The translations under genes and the position numbers were made by a program. The notes beneath the pieces are model-generated. The model had not been told where the DNA came from and ran no database searches. It saw only the letters and a program-made list of their open reading frames with translations. DNA of 64,000 nucleotides from an uncultured Bacteroidales bacterium. GTDB lineage: Bacteria; Bacteroidota; Bacteroidia; Bacteroidales; Lentimicrobiaceae. The stretch spans positions 1-64,000 of the forward strand of contig CALCQV010000039.1 of NCBI GenBank assembly GCA_937894795.1, written 5' to 3'. Below, piece by piece: positions 18,367 through 27,234 of this stretch (the stretch's first letter is position 1; each line of letters begins with the position of its first letter).

Positions 18367-18433
18367 ATTATTTGTTAAAGAATTCAGGAAAAGAGTTCAA
18401 GGTTATAAAAAGAAGGCAATCAGGAACAGGATT

Positions 18434-19426
18434 CTAAGGAACCTCAACGGTATTCAGAATCTCATTGATGATTTCATTGGTGGAGATATTCTCGGCTTCG
18501 GCTTCATAGGTAAGTCCGATACGGTGTCTTAGAACATCGTGGGCTATAGCTCTTACGTCTTCCGGAATAACATAGCCCCTGCGTTTAATGAATGCATAGG
18601 CCTTGGAAGCGAGGGCAAGATTAATGCTTGCTCTGGGAGATGCGCCGTATGAAATTAATCCTTCAAATTTCTTGAGCTTATTATCAGAAGGATACCGGGT
18701 TGAGAATACTATATCAGTAATGTAGTTTTCAATTTTCTCATCCAGATATACTTCGCGGGTAAGATTTCGGGCTTTAATGATCTGTTCAGGTGTAATGATG
18801 GTTTTGGTAACAGGCATCATCTCATTCATATTCTGACGCATGATCAGTTTTTCCTCTTCTCTGGAAGGATATCCAATGAGTACCTTAAGCATAAAACGGT
18901 CAATCTGGGCTTCCGGCAGAGGATAGGTACCTTCCTGCTCTATTGGGTTTTGAGTGGCAAGTACCAGAAATGGTTCGGGCAGCGGATATGTATTCTCTCC
19001 AATAGTGACATGACGCTCCTGCATAGCCTCAAGCAAAGCACTTTGAACTTTTGCAGGTGAACGGTTTATTTCGTCGGCCAGGATAAAATTGGCAAAGATG
19101 GGGCCTTTCTTGACTGTGAATTCTTCTTTTTTCTGACTATAGATCATGGTACCCGTCAAGTCAGCCGGCAATAGGTCAGGCGTAAATTGTATACGGCTGA
19201 ATTTGGCTTCAACAATATTTGCCAGTGATTTGATGGCAAGAGTTTTGGCTAACCCGGGAACCCCTTCCAACAAGATATGACCGTTCGACAGTAACCCAAT
19301 GAGTAGTCGTTCAACCATATGTCGTTGACCAACAATAACCCGGTGCATCTCCATGTCAATTAAGTCAATGAAGGCGCTTTCTCTTTGTATACGCTCATTC
19401 AATTCTTTGATATCAGTCTCTATCAT
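18434..19426 (-). CDS. MoxR family AAA+ ATPase
   Basis: The 330-residue protein has the MoxR Walker A GVPGLAKT (55-62), Walker B FILADE (114-119), the N-R-S-P-A-K-x-Q-S-A-L-L-E-A-M-Q-E sensor segment and the A-T-Q-N-P sensor-1 asparagine, all intact. MoxR proteins are chaperone-like ATPases that remodel von Willebrand A partners. Here it is the first gene of an 8.3-kb run ending with batE. A Bacteroidota-type promoter lies just upstream. Confidence 0.94.
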   Translation of the reverse strand: MIETDIKELNERIQRESAFIDLIDMEMHRVIVGQRHMVERLLIGLLSNGHILLEGVPGLAKTLAIKSLANIVEAKFSRIQFTPDLLPADLTGTMIYSQKKEEFTVKKGPIFANFILADEINRSPAKVQSALLEAMQERHVTIGENTYPLPEPFLVLATQNPIEQEGTYPLPEAQIDRFMLKVLIGYPSREEEKLIMRQNMNEMMPVTKTIITPEQIIKARNLTREVYLDEKIENYITDIVFSTRYPSDNKLKKFEGLISYGASPRASINLALASKAYAFIKRRGYVIPEDVRAIAHDVLRHRIGLTYEAEAENISTNEIINEILNTVEVP

Positions 19427-19442
19427 AGAAGTCTTTTTTTTG

Positions 19443-19477
19443 CAAAAATACCACTACAACACTGATAACATAAGCAA
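19443..19477 (-). promoter_or_regulatory. promoter of the moxR-bat operon (TAnnTTTG type)
   Basis: On the minus strand TATTTTTG lies at 19450-19443, with a TTG at 19477-19475 as a possible -33 element. The 24-base spacer is longer than the usual 19-21. Transcription would start a few bases from the ATG at 19426, giving a very short leader. Confidence 0.5.
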
Positions 19478-19581
19478 TGCGCTGTTAAAAATTGTTAAAG
19501 CTATAGATATGTAGGCTATTCGCTGATATTATCTCTGAATAGCCTGTGGTTTATTGGTTGTTGTCACACACATGTGTGTTA

Positions 19582-20775
19582 TTAAAGGCCGATTTTCGTT
19601 AAGATGGCTTTGGGAATTGCATCTTTGTGGACCATGATGGCCACTGTATTCAATCGGATATATGATTCTGACATATTCAATAATCCGCCGAAAGCGTTGC
19701 TCTTGTCTGACCAGGAGTTTTTAACCTTTATATAGTTTTTGCCAGTCTGGTCTTGAACAATACCAACCATATGCATCAAATGGTCATCGGTAGCCTGATA
19801 ATTATTGAATGCATCCTGACGCATCTCCTGGGTGATCACTTTTTCCTTTCGGAGTTCCTTGAAGTTATATGCTTGCTCATTTCTCTCTTTGTCGGTCATT
19901 TTCTCCCATTTAGCCATTTCGGTTCCTTCAGTTGATAAAGGCTGTAATTCAGGAATGATAGCCAAGCCATTGGCATGTGAAAAACCACGATCACTAACAT
20001 CACCATCCCAGCAAACGGTATACCCATTTTGAAGCGAGTAGTAAATTATTTCGAGAAGCTCATCAATAGGCAGGTTATAATAACTATCGGCAGACCAGTT
20101 ATCGGGAATTTCCAAAGAAAACGCCTTATAATAAGGGTGATGGTTATAAGAGGTGAATTCTATGTAGTCGTCAGGATTAAGTCCTAATGTAAGGGACAAA
20201 TCAGACTGACCTGCCTTTTTCTTACTATCTTGTTTTATTGGTGCAGCACCAATATAAGAATCAACGATTGATTTGAAGGCGTCAGGCCAGACCGTAGAGA
20301 CCTTGCCTCCTTTATTGCTGACAACAGCTTTAAGGAATCCCTCAAGTACAGCATCCAACTCGCCATGTTCATGTTTGTTTTCACCTGGATACAGACCGGG
20401 ATATTCGAGTTGTGTAGCTATACCATGCTCTCTCATTATGTTGATTACGTCATGAGCCTGCCCACCGGGGCCGAAATTGGAAGCCCCATGAAAACGCACA
20501 TAACTATTGGCTTTTTCACTGTAAGCATGATTTACAAAGAACATTTCGGAAAGATCATAAGTGCCTTTACCCAACCTGATCAACTCAGATTCAAGAAAAG
20601 AGACTGTAGCAAAACTCCAGCAGGTACCGGTCCGATACTGGTCCTTTACAGGGGTATATTCCAGTTCTTTAACCGTTTTGAATTTGTATGAATTATCATC
20701 GGTTTTCTCTTGAGAAAATGAACTGTTTGACAACAGAATGCTTAAAATGGAAATACAGATGGATAAGCTTTTCAT
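19582..20775 (-). CDS. secreted C1-family cysteine peptidase, bleomycin hydrolase-like
   Basis: The 397-residue protein has a signal peptide (1-21). The papain-type catalytic Cys is C52 in RTGTCWSFA, and the bleomycin-hydrolase-like D-H332-x-M histidine and N353 in KNSW complete the triad. A G-P-G-G-Q-A-H segment near 103 also fits the family. Most bleomycin hydrolases are cytoplasmic; the signal peptide indicates that this one is exported, as in a Bacteroidota subgroup. It probably trims peptides in the periplasm. It lies 155 bases upstream of moxR on the same strand, and the separate moxR promoter suggests independent expression. Confidence 0.88.
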   Translation of the reverse strand: MKSLSICISILSILLSNSSFSQEKTDDNSYKFKTVKELEYTPVKDQYRTGTCWSFATVSFLESELIRLGKGTYDLSEMFFVNHAYSEKANSYVRFHGASNFGPGGQAHDVINIMREHGIATQLEYPGLYPGENKHEHGELDAVLEGFLKAVVSNKGGKVSTVWPDAFKSIVDSYIGAAPIKQDSKKKAGQSDLSLTLGLNPDDYIEFTSYNHHPYYKAFSLEIPDNWSADSYYNLPIDELLEIIYYSLQNGYTVCWDGDVSDRGFSHANGLAIIPELQPLSTEGTEMAKWEKMTDKERNEQAYNFKELRKEKVITQEMRQDAFNNYQATDDHLMHMVGIVQDQTGKNYIKVKNSWSDKSNAFGGLLNMSESYIRLNTVAIMVHKDAIPKAILTKIGL

Positions 20776-20861
20776 GTAGTTGTGATTTAATAAGCTACAA
20801 AACTATAAAAGTGCGGGAGAAAAAGCAGGAAAACTTGCAAAAATTACTGCAAAAAATTTAC

Positions 20862-20890
20862 TTGAATTGATTTTCATTTTTATACCTTTG
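20862..20890 (+). promoter_or_regulatory. candidate promoter of the BNR-repeat gene
   Basis: TACCTTTG at 20883-20890 fits the -7 box TAnnTTTG. TTG at 20862-20864 is an acceptable -33 element with an 18-base spacer. The implied leader to the ATG at 21054 is long, about 160 bases, so a nearer start is not excluded. Confidence 0.45.
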
Positions 20891-21053
20891 CCGTGATAAA
20901 ATGAATGGCCAGGAGGCTCAGAAAAGGGATTGTAACAGTCAAAAAAGTCATACTATAAAAAAATGTATGGGATACTTGTATGTATTGGAAAATAACGTAA
21001 CTTGTGCCCCTCTAAAATGCGCAAAACATTAAATTTTAATAAACTAAAATTAT

Positions 21054-23729
21054 ATGAAAAGTAGAAAATTACTCATTGGCTTACTGACATTTATGTTCGC
21101 AGCAGGAGTATTCAATGTTATCACTCCAGTTGCATGTGGGCAGGCAGCTCTAGGGTTAAACTGGAATTCTTTGGGACCGGATAATTATTCAGGCAGAACC
21201 AGAGCCTTATTATTATCAAATAAAGATCCGCAGTTTAAAACTCTCTATGCTGGTGGTGTTTCAGGTGGTTTATGGAAATCAACTACTAGCGGCTTAACCT
21301 GGTCGCAAATTAATACCAACAACGTGATTTTAAATGTTAGCTGCATAGGACAAGCGCCTAATGGAGATATCTATGTTGGTACAGGCGAAGGCTTTGCCAG
21401 TGAGCGGTTCAATCTTTTCAGCGGATTCATTGGTCAGGGAATCTATAAATCAACTGATGGAACCTCTTTTACTAAGTTGGCATCAACTGATCCGGGTACT
21501 TTTAATAATCCGGATGCTGAATGGGCTTATGTAAATAAGGTTGCTGCAGGTGATAATAATAAGGTTTATGCTGCTACCAACAGTGGATTAAAAGTATCAA
21601 CTGACGGAGGACAAACATGGGCAGTAGCCAAAGCCGGCGGTGTTAATTTGGATGAGACAAGCACCGAGGTTGATGTTGCTTCAGATGGTTCTGTTATAGC
21701 ATCTGTTGGCAATAAAGTTTATTTATCCTCAAATGGAGCATCTGACAATTTTGTTCTTATTTCAGGTGAAGCAGGTGAAAATGAATTGCCGCACGATGGT
21801 CTTGCAAGAATTGAAACTGCTTTCGCACCATCAGATCCTTCTACAATTTACGCCGTATTGATTGCTGATGGCTCAAACAGTTCTTACCTTAGAGGCCAGC
21901 TATTTGGTATCTATGTATCGAAAGATAAAGGTCAGACCTGGCGATTGGTAGGCCCTGGCGCAAGTACTTTGTTCAATGTATTTGGAAATGGTGCAAATAC
22001 TGTACATTATGGTGATTATGTAGCTTCAGTTGTTGTTAGCAAAAATGATCCGGATCAGATTTATATTGGTGGTGTTGATGTTTGGGAAGGAAAGAAAGTA
22101 CTTGAGACCGGATTCTACCAGTGGCAGCAGAAAACTCCCGGCCTTGTAACCAGATTCCATAATATTATTCTTAGTCAAAATGGGGCATATGTGTCAACAG
22201 ACGACGGAATTTATTCAACTAACGATGACTTTATGTCATTGCAATCCATGAACCGTGATTACAGAACATCAATGTACTATACCGTAGCATTTGATGATCA
22301 GGGTAGAGTATTGGGAGGAACCCAAGGCAATGGCACTGTATTTATTGATCGTGAAGGTAATACCCCTGAAGCCGGTCATCAGATATTTAATGGAAGCGTT
22401 GGTGGATCTGTTGAGATGTCAATGATCAACCCACACGCAATGTTCTATTCTTCAACCGGCGGATTACTTGAAAGATCTGCTGATCTTGGAGTTTCAATTG
22501 CCAATGAATTTGTAAACAGTGAAATAAGTAATAGTAACTCAGGCGTTTTCCTTACTCCATTCAGAATGTGGGAAAGCTTTAACAATACTGTATCAAGAGA
22601 TAGCATCACCTATCATGCCAAGGTAAATCATGCATCAGGTGAAACGATTGAGGTCAAGAGCAAAACTGGAGGTTTCCCGTTTAATTACACTTTAACAGAG
22701 CCATTGATTAAAGGTGATTCTGTGCGCATTCAGGATAAAATCTCATCACGCTTTTTCCTCGGAATTACCAATGCTGTCTACATGTCGAAAGAGGTTCTTG
22801 ATTTTGGTAAACTGCCAAAATGGTTCAAGATTGCCAATATAGAAGGTGTTCCTTCTGCAATGGCCTATTCAGCTGACGCAAACTACCTGTTTGTTGGAAC
22901 ACAGGAAGGAAAGATATATCGTATGGCAAATATTGCATTAGCCAACGATTCAATCAGGGCAGATGTTTCAAGCACCTCTGTTATTATTTCCACTTCTTTA
23001 ATACAGGAATTCCCAAACAGATATGTTACGTCAGTTTCTGTTGACCCGAATGATGCAACCAGAGTAATCGTTACATTGGCAGATTATGGAAGCAATGATT
23101 TTGTATACCTGACAACCAATTCACTTGATCAGGCTCCTACATTCATTTCAGCACAGGGTAACTTACCTAAGATGCCTGTTTATTCAAGTTTGTTTGAAAT
23201 GAGTACCTCCAATTTACTTATCGGAACTGATTTTGGAATCTACACCGCCACCAATGTTGGCTCAAATACCAATTGGGTGGCTGAAAACAATGGTATGGGA
23301 GCACTTCCAATCATGTCTATTCGCCAGCAAACTGCTGTTAGGCCAATCGTTGATGGTTTATCAGGAATAACAAATACCGGGGCAATCTATATTGCATCTC
23401 ATGGTAATGGTATCTTTGAAAACAGGCTGTATGTGGGAGTGAATCGCCCGATTATTGGTAATAAAACTGATTCTAAAGTTTTGAATATTTACCCGAATCC
23501 TGTCAACAATTCAATCAACTTTAACCTCGAAACTTCTGAAACCGGTAACTTGATCGTGAGGGTATACGACCTTAGAGGAAATGCTGTTAAGATGATGAAT
23601 CTGGGTGCCATGTCAAAAGGAATGAATAAAGTTTCAGTAAATTGTGATGACCTGAGTTCAGGAACTTATATCCTACAGGCTATAACCAATAATGAGATAC
23701 AGAAGGCAAAATTTGTTGTTGTAAAATAA
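21054..23729 (+). CDS. secreted BNR/sortilin-like beta-propeller protein with T9SS sorting tail
   Basis: The 891-residue protein begins with a signal peptide (about 1-30). Repeated S-x-D-x-G-x-T-W Asp-box motifs follow (STDGGQTWAV, SKDKGQTWRL and a weaker LWKSTTSGLTW), typical of BNR/VPS10-like propellers. The last 85 residues are a type IX sorting domain (IYPNPVNNSINF ... YDLRGNAV ... GTYILQA ... KFVVVK). It should therefore be exported through the T9SS and anchored to the surface or released. The catalytic residues of a glycosidase are not recognisable, so a binding role is as likely as an enzymatic one. The next gene is a second T9SS cargo. Confidence 0.87.
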   Translation: MKSRKLLIGLLTFMFAAGVFNVITPVACGQAALGLNWNSLGPDNYSGRTRALLLSNKDPQFKTLYAGGVSGGLWKSTTSGLTWSQINTNNVILNVSCIGQAPNGDIYVGTGEGFASERFNLFSGFIGQGIYKSTDGTSFTKLASTDPGTFNNPDAEWAYVNKVAAGDNNKVYAATNSGLKVSTDGGQTWAVAKAGGVNLDETSTEVDVASDGSVIASVGNKVYLSSNGASDNFVLISGEAGENELPHDGLARIETAFAPSDPSTIYAVLIADGSNSSYLRGQLFGIYVSKDKGQTWRLVGPGASTLFNVFGNGANTVHYGDYVASVVVSKNDPDQIYIGGVDVWEGKKVLETGFYQWQQKTPGLVTRFHNIILSQNGAYVSTDDGIYSTNDDFMSLQSMNRDYRTSMYYTVAFDDQGRVLGGTQGNGTVFIDREGNTPEAGHQIFNGSVGGSVEMSMINPHAMFYSSTGGLLERSADLGVSIANEFVNSEISNSNSGVFLTPFRMWESFNNTVSRDSITYHAKVNHASGETIEVKSKTGGFPFNYTLTEPLIKGDSVRIQDKISSRFFLGITNAVYMSKEVLDFGKLPKWFKIANIEGVPSAMAYSADANYLFVGTQEGKIYRMANIALANDSIRADVSSTSVIISTSLIQEFPNRYVTSVSVDPNDATRVIVTLADYGSNDFVYLTTNSLDQAPTFISAQGNLPKMPVYSSLFEMSTSNLLIGTDFGIYTATNVGSNTNWVAENNGMGALPIMSIRQQTAVRPIVDGLSGITNTGAIYIASHGNGIFENRLYVGVNRPIIGNKTDSKVLNIYPNPVNNSINFNLETSETGNLIVRVYDLRGNAVKMMNLGAMSKGMNKVSVNCDDLSSGTYILQAITNNEIQKAKFVVVK

Positions 23730-23783
23730 TTATCGCTGAGTCAATAGACACTTGAACTCTATAACTGAATAAAAATAGGAAAC

Positions 23784-25256
23784 ATGAAAAATTTATACTT
23801 AACGCTGATGCTCGTTTTAGCTGTTACCATGCTAAAGGCATCACCTGATATCTATACTCCGGAACTTATTGCCCCGGCTAACAATGCTACAGGTGTTTTC
23901 CCTGATGCAGAGTTGGACTGGAATGCAGTTGCAGGGGATCTTGGTTTATATTATGAAGTGAATCTGGATACTACATCAAGTTTCTCAAATCCGGTAGTTT
24001 TTACGACTGATTTGTCAAACTACAAGATGTCGATGTTGTTATTTGGCCAGCCTTATTTCTGGAGGGTAAGAGCTATTGACAATAGTGGCAGTTCAGAATG
24101 GTCAGAACCCAGAACGTTTACTGTAATAAATACGGTTACTATTCGCCGTCCTAATGAGAATGCTGCAAGTGTAGCCCCCAATGTTCAGATTATATGGCAG
24201 GATATATATGGTGTAAGCTTCGTTGATTATCAACTTGATACAACAGCCAACTTCAATAGTCCGATGATGAGCATCACCTCTGTTGCAAATGTTCCAACAT
24301 CTTCACAGACCAATGCCAGCTCACTGCATTTTGGACAGAAGTATTTTCTCAGAATGCGGGCCCGTCATGCTTTAGATACTTCAGCATGGTCAGCATCAAG
24401 GAGTTTTACCGTAACAAATAACTTCGCATTAAAAACTCCGGACAATGGAACAGCAGGACTTTCACCAGATGTTGAGTTTGCCTGGAATAAAATAGACGGA
24501 TTGCTCAAATACCAGATCAGGATATCAACGGATCCTAATATTACCCAGTATGAAGCCTATAATGTTGCCCCTAATCTTGTAAAGTTCTCACCTGACACCT
24601 TATTGTTTGGAACTACCTATTATTGGCAAATGGCTGCTATTCATGCCCATGATACATTGCTCTCAGAAATACGTAATTTTACAACTATTGATAAAGTAAA
24701 ACTGACCTCTCCTTCCAACAATTCAACCAATGTAGAGTTGCAACCAATCCTTACCTGGGAGACACTTACAGGCCTTGTTAGTTTTCAGCTTGATATTGCC
24801 AGGAATTCTGATTTCACCAACGCCTTCTCATACACTATCAACTCAGGAGGAGAAAATACATTTAAAGTTCCTATCCATGTACTTGACAGTGCCAATGTGT
24901 ACTATTGGAGAGTAAGAGCTTTGAGCAGTCGTGATACCAGTGATTATAGTGATACATGGAATTTTAGGTGTGTTGCATTGGGAATAGATGATGTTACTCC
25001 ATTAACTTATGGAGTTAAAGTTTACCCATCACCGGCAGCAAACCGCGTAAACATTAGTATTAAAAATACCTTTAACGGAAATGCTCAGGTTGAGGTTTAT
25101 GACTTACTTGGCAGCAGACGTATAAGTGAAAAAGTAAACTTTATCAATGGATTCCATAAGGACTTTGGACTTACAGAGTTATCAAACGGAATTTATATGC
25201 TCAGCATAATAATGGATGGACAAAGGACTACAACAAAATTGATCATCCAGAAATAA
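23784..25256 (+). CDS. secreted fibronectin-III-like repeat protein with T9SS sorting tail
   Basis: The 490 residues comprise a signal peptide (about 1-19) and about four repeats of 90-100 residues. Each repeat has a P-x-N/D-x-A-x-x-V-x-P-x-x-x-x-x-W opening and an F-x-x-x-Y-F/Y-W-R/Q-x-R/A-A strand, a fibronectin-III-like pattern. A type IX tail completes it (VYPSPAANRVNISI ... YDLLGSRRIS ... NGIYMLSI). It begins 54 bases after the BNR-protein stop, so the two are probably made together. It is likely a surface adhesin or stalk protein; no ligand is predictable. Confidence 0.85.
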   Translation: MKNLYLTLMLVLAVTMLKASPDIYTPELIAPANNATGVFPDAELDWNAVAGDLGLYYEVNLDTTSSFSNPVVFTTDLSNYKMSMLLFGQPYFWRVRAIDNSGSSEWSEPRTFTVINTVTIRRPNENAASVAPNVQIIWQDIYGVSFVDYQLDTTANFNSPMMSITSVANVPTSSQTNASSLHFGQKYFLRMRARHALDTSAWSASRSFTVTNNFALKTPDNGTAGLSPDVEFAWNKIDGLLKYQIRISTDPNITQYEAYNVAPNLVKFSPDTLLFGTTYYWQMAAIHAHDTLLSEIRNFTTIDKVKLTSPSNNSTNVELQPILTWETLTGLVSFQLDIARNSDFTNAFSYTINSGGENTFKVPIHVLDSANVYYWRVRALSSRDTSDYSDTWNFRCVALGIDDVTPLTYGVKVYPSPAANRVNISIKNTFNGNAQVEVYDLLGSRRISEKVNFINGFHKDFGLTELSNGIYMLSIIMDGQRTTTKLIIQK

Positions 25257-25273
25257 TTGTATTATGAATAAAT

Positions 25274-25308
25274 AAAAAGAGCTGCCTGAATCAATGGCAG
25301 CTCTTTTT
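25274..25308. terminator. bidirectional terminator between convergent genes
   Basis: A perfect 13-bp stem (25274-25286 with 25296-25308) with a 9-base loop is flanked by A/T runs on both sides. It can end the plus-strand T9SS cargo transcript and the minus-strand transcript that ends at 25351. Confidence 0.9.
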
Positions 25309-25350
25309 ATTATAAATAGGATCGTAACAATTACAAGGATTTTGAAAAGA

Positions 25351-26112
25351 TTAATCGTATCGTTTACCGATACCAACACTTAAAAATAGGGTTACAAAAA
25401 ACTGATCTGCTTTTTGGGTGGCCATAATTGGGACCGGTTTGACGAAGTAATCAACAACTGCACCAATCTCCACCAGTTTAGTACTTTGATTTATATCGCC
25501 AAATTCAATACCTAAAGCCAGTTTGGCATAAACACCCGGGTAAGGTTTAAGCTCTTTAAATCCATTAAGAAAAGAAGCCCTTCCAAAAATATTGTCGGGA
25601 AAATGTTTGTCGGGATCATACTTCTCCTTGTTGATAACAGGTCTGGTTTCGGTAGTGTCCCATTCAAGAATATTCAGATAGACAGGCTTTGTAAGTGCAA
25701 GGTTGAGCCCCCCGATATAGAATAGGCGGAGTTCGGCACCACCACTATAAGGTTTTCTGTTTAACTGTACCTGAGAACCATAGCCTGCGCGCACAAGATA
25801 AACGGCATTTAATTTCCCGTAAATATAACTACGTGTATTGGTATAAAACGGATTTATGCTTTTTATTTCCTTAGCATGTTTATACTCCAGCAAATCAAAC
25901 TCCAATGTTCGTTTATTGAATGCTGTTCTATTTTCGCCAAGACGGTATTCGAGCCCCCAACCATTAGTATGCAAAATAAAAGCACCATTCATCTCTTTCC
26001 TGAATAAAACATTATCAGCCACGGAATCAAAATCCGCCTCGTATTGGGCTGACACTGTAAGATTCAGCAGTAAGAAAAAAAGAATGTGCGACGATAGGAT
26101 TATCTTTTTCAT
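25351..26112 (-). CDS. conserved hypothetical exported protein, probable outer-membrane beta-barrel
   Basis: The start at 26112 is preferred over an ATG at 26148, because the signal peptide (MKKIILSSHILFFLLLNLTVSAQ) begins there. The 253-residue product has alternating strands rich in aromatic residues and Arg/Lys, consistent with a barrel. It ends in KRYD, with no aromatic C-terminus. I know similar proteins in many Bacteroidota but no function. A tiny lipoprotein gene lies 104 bases upstream on the same strand and may share the transcript. Confidence 0.75.
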   Translation of the reverse strand: MKKIILSSHILFFLLLNLTVSAQYEADFDSVADNVLFRKEMNGAFILHTNGWGLEYRLGENRTAFNKRTLEFDLLEYKHAKEIKSINPFYTNTRSYIYGKLNAVYLVRAGYGSQVQLNRKPYSGGAELRLFYIGGLNLALTKPVYLNILEWDTTETRPVINKEKYDPDKHFPDNIFGRASFLNGFKELKPYPGVYAKLALGIEFGDINQSTKLVEIGAVVDYFVKPVPIMATQKADQFFVTLFLSVGIGKRYD

Positions 26113-26216
26113 TACTATATAACAATTATATAGTACAAAAGTATACAAATGGAATGACTATTAAGCAAAAAAAGCCCATGGATTACATAGGCTGCCTGAA
26201 TAGAAAAATTACAATG

Positions 26217-26345
26217 TTAGAAATTACGCTCTACTTTATATCTATGTGATTCACCATAAGCTGCACATTTTTGTGAGGACTTGCAAGAAACGGCAAGAAT
26301 AGATAATACGCTTACGACTATAATAATCTGAATTAATTTTTTCAT
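26217..26345 (-). CDS. 42-residue predicted lipoprotein
   Basis: The frame begins with ATG at 26345 and ends with TAA at 26217. A basic start, a 15-residue hydrophobic stretch and a lipobox-like A-V-S-C (cysteine 21) indicate a lipoprotein; after cleavage only 22 residues remain. The mature part contains K-C-A-A-Y-G-E followed by basic and aromatic residues, which I recall from other short Bacteroidota lipoproteins. The coding evidence is the signal-peptide pattern and the clean stop, not length. Confidence 0.6.
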   Translation of the reverse strand: MKKLIQIIIVVSVLSILAVSCKSSQKCAAYGESHRYKVERNF

Positions 26346-26449
26346 AATTTTACGAATACGAAAGGTTAGGTTTCCATTGAAGTTATAATAATAACTGAAT
26401 TGTCAGTTATTTATTGTTAATCCAAAAATCCGCTAAAAGTAACTCCTTT

Positions 26450-27133
26450 ATGACGAATATTCAACCAAAGATTGAGCAAAGCTGGAAAGAGGTAATGATA
26501 GATGAATTCAGGAAGCCTTATTTTGAAGATTTAAAGAACTTTTTGATAGAAGAAAGAGCGAAATATCCGGTTTATCCTGCAGGATCGCAAATATTTGAAG
26601 CATTCAACAGGACCTCCTTTCATAATGTGAAAGTCGTATTATTGGGTCAAGATCCATATCATGGAGCAGGACAAGCACATGGATTGTGCTTTTCAGTTCC
26701 TGATGGAATAGCATTTCCGCCTTCATTGCAAAATATACTCACAGAATTAAAAAGCGATTTGGATATACCCCTTCCACGTTCAGGGAACTTAACCTCATGG
26801 GCTGAAAAAGGAGTGCTGCTACTAAATGCCACACTGACTGTGAGGGCCAATATTGCAGGATCTCATCAGGGTAGAGGCTGGGAAACATTTACTGACAATG
26901 TGATAAGGAAATTATCTGAACATCGAGAAAAAATTGTATTTTTACTCTGGGGAAGGTACGCACAGAATAAGCGCCAGTTGATTGATACTACCAAACACTT
27001 TATATTAGAGGCGCCTCACCCTTCCCCGTTAAGCGCATACCGAGGATTTATGGGTTGTCGCCCATTTTCTAAGACTAATAGATTGCTTATTGATGCGGGA
27101 TTGGAACCGGTGGATTGGAGGTTGACACAATAG
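26450..27133 (+). CDS. ung: uracil-DNA glycosylase (family 1)
   Basis: The start is set at ATG 26450; the upstream frame begins with TTG at 26414 and adds 12 residues without family homology. The 227 residues include the catalytic water-activating Asp in GQDPYHG (D68), uracil-binding LCFSVP, and the DNA-intercalating loop HPSPLSAYRG with catalytic H190. Family 1 UDGs excise uracil from DNA as the first step in base excision repair. All key residues are intact and the length is normal. Confidence 0.97.
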   Translation: MTNIQPKIEQSWKEVMIDEFRKPYFEDLKNFLIEERAKYPVYPAGSQIFEAFNRTSFHNVKVVLLGQDPYHGAGQAHGLCFSVPDGIAFPPSLQNILTELKSDLDIPLPRSGNLTSWAEKGVLLLNATLTVRANIAGSHQGRGWETFTDNVIRKLSEHREKIVFLLWGRYAQNKRQLIDTTKHFILEAPHPSPLSAYRGFMGCRPFSKTNRLLIDAGLEPVDWRLTQ

Positions 27134-27234
27134 GTGATTTTATTTCTTTAAGATTTCAATTGATTGAATAATTGTTTTAATGCCTCTGCTGAAGAAAGTC
27201 TTCAGAAGGAATTACTTAACCTAATCATGTAAAT

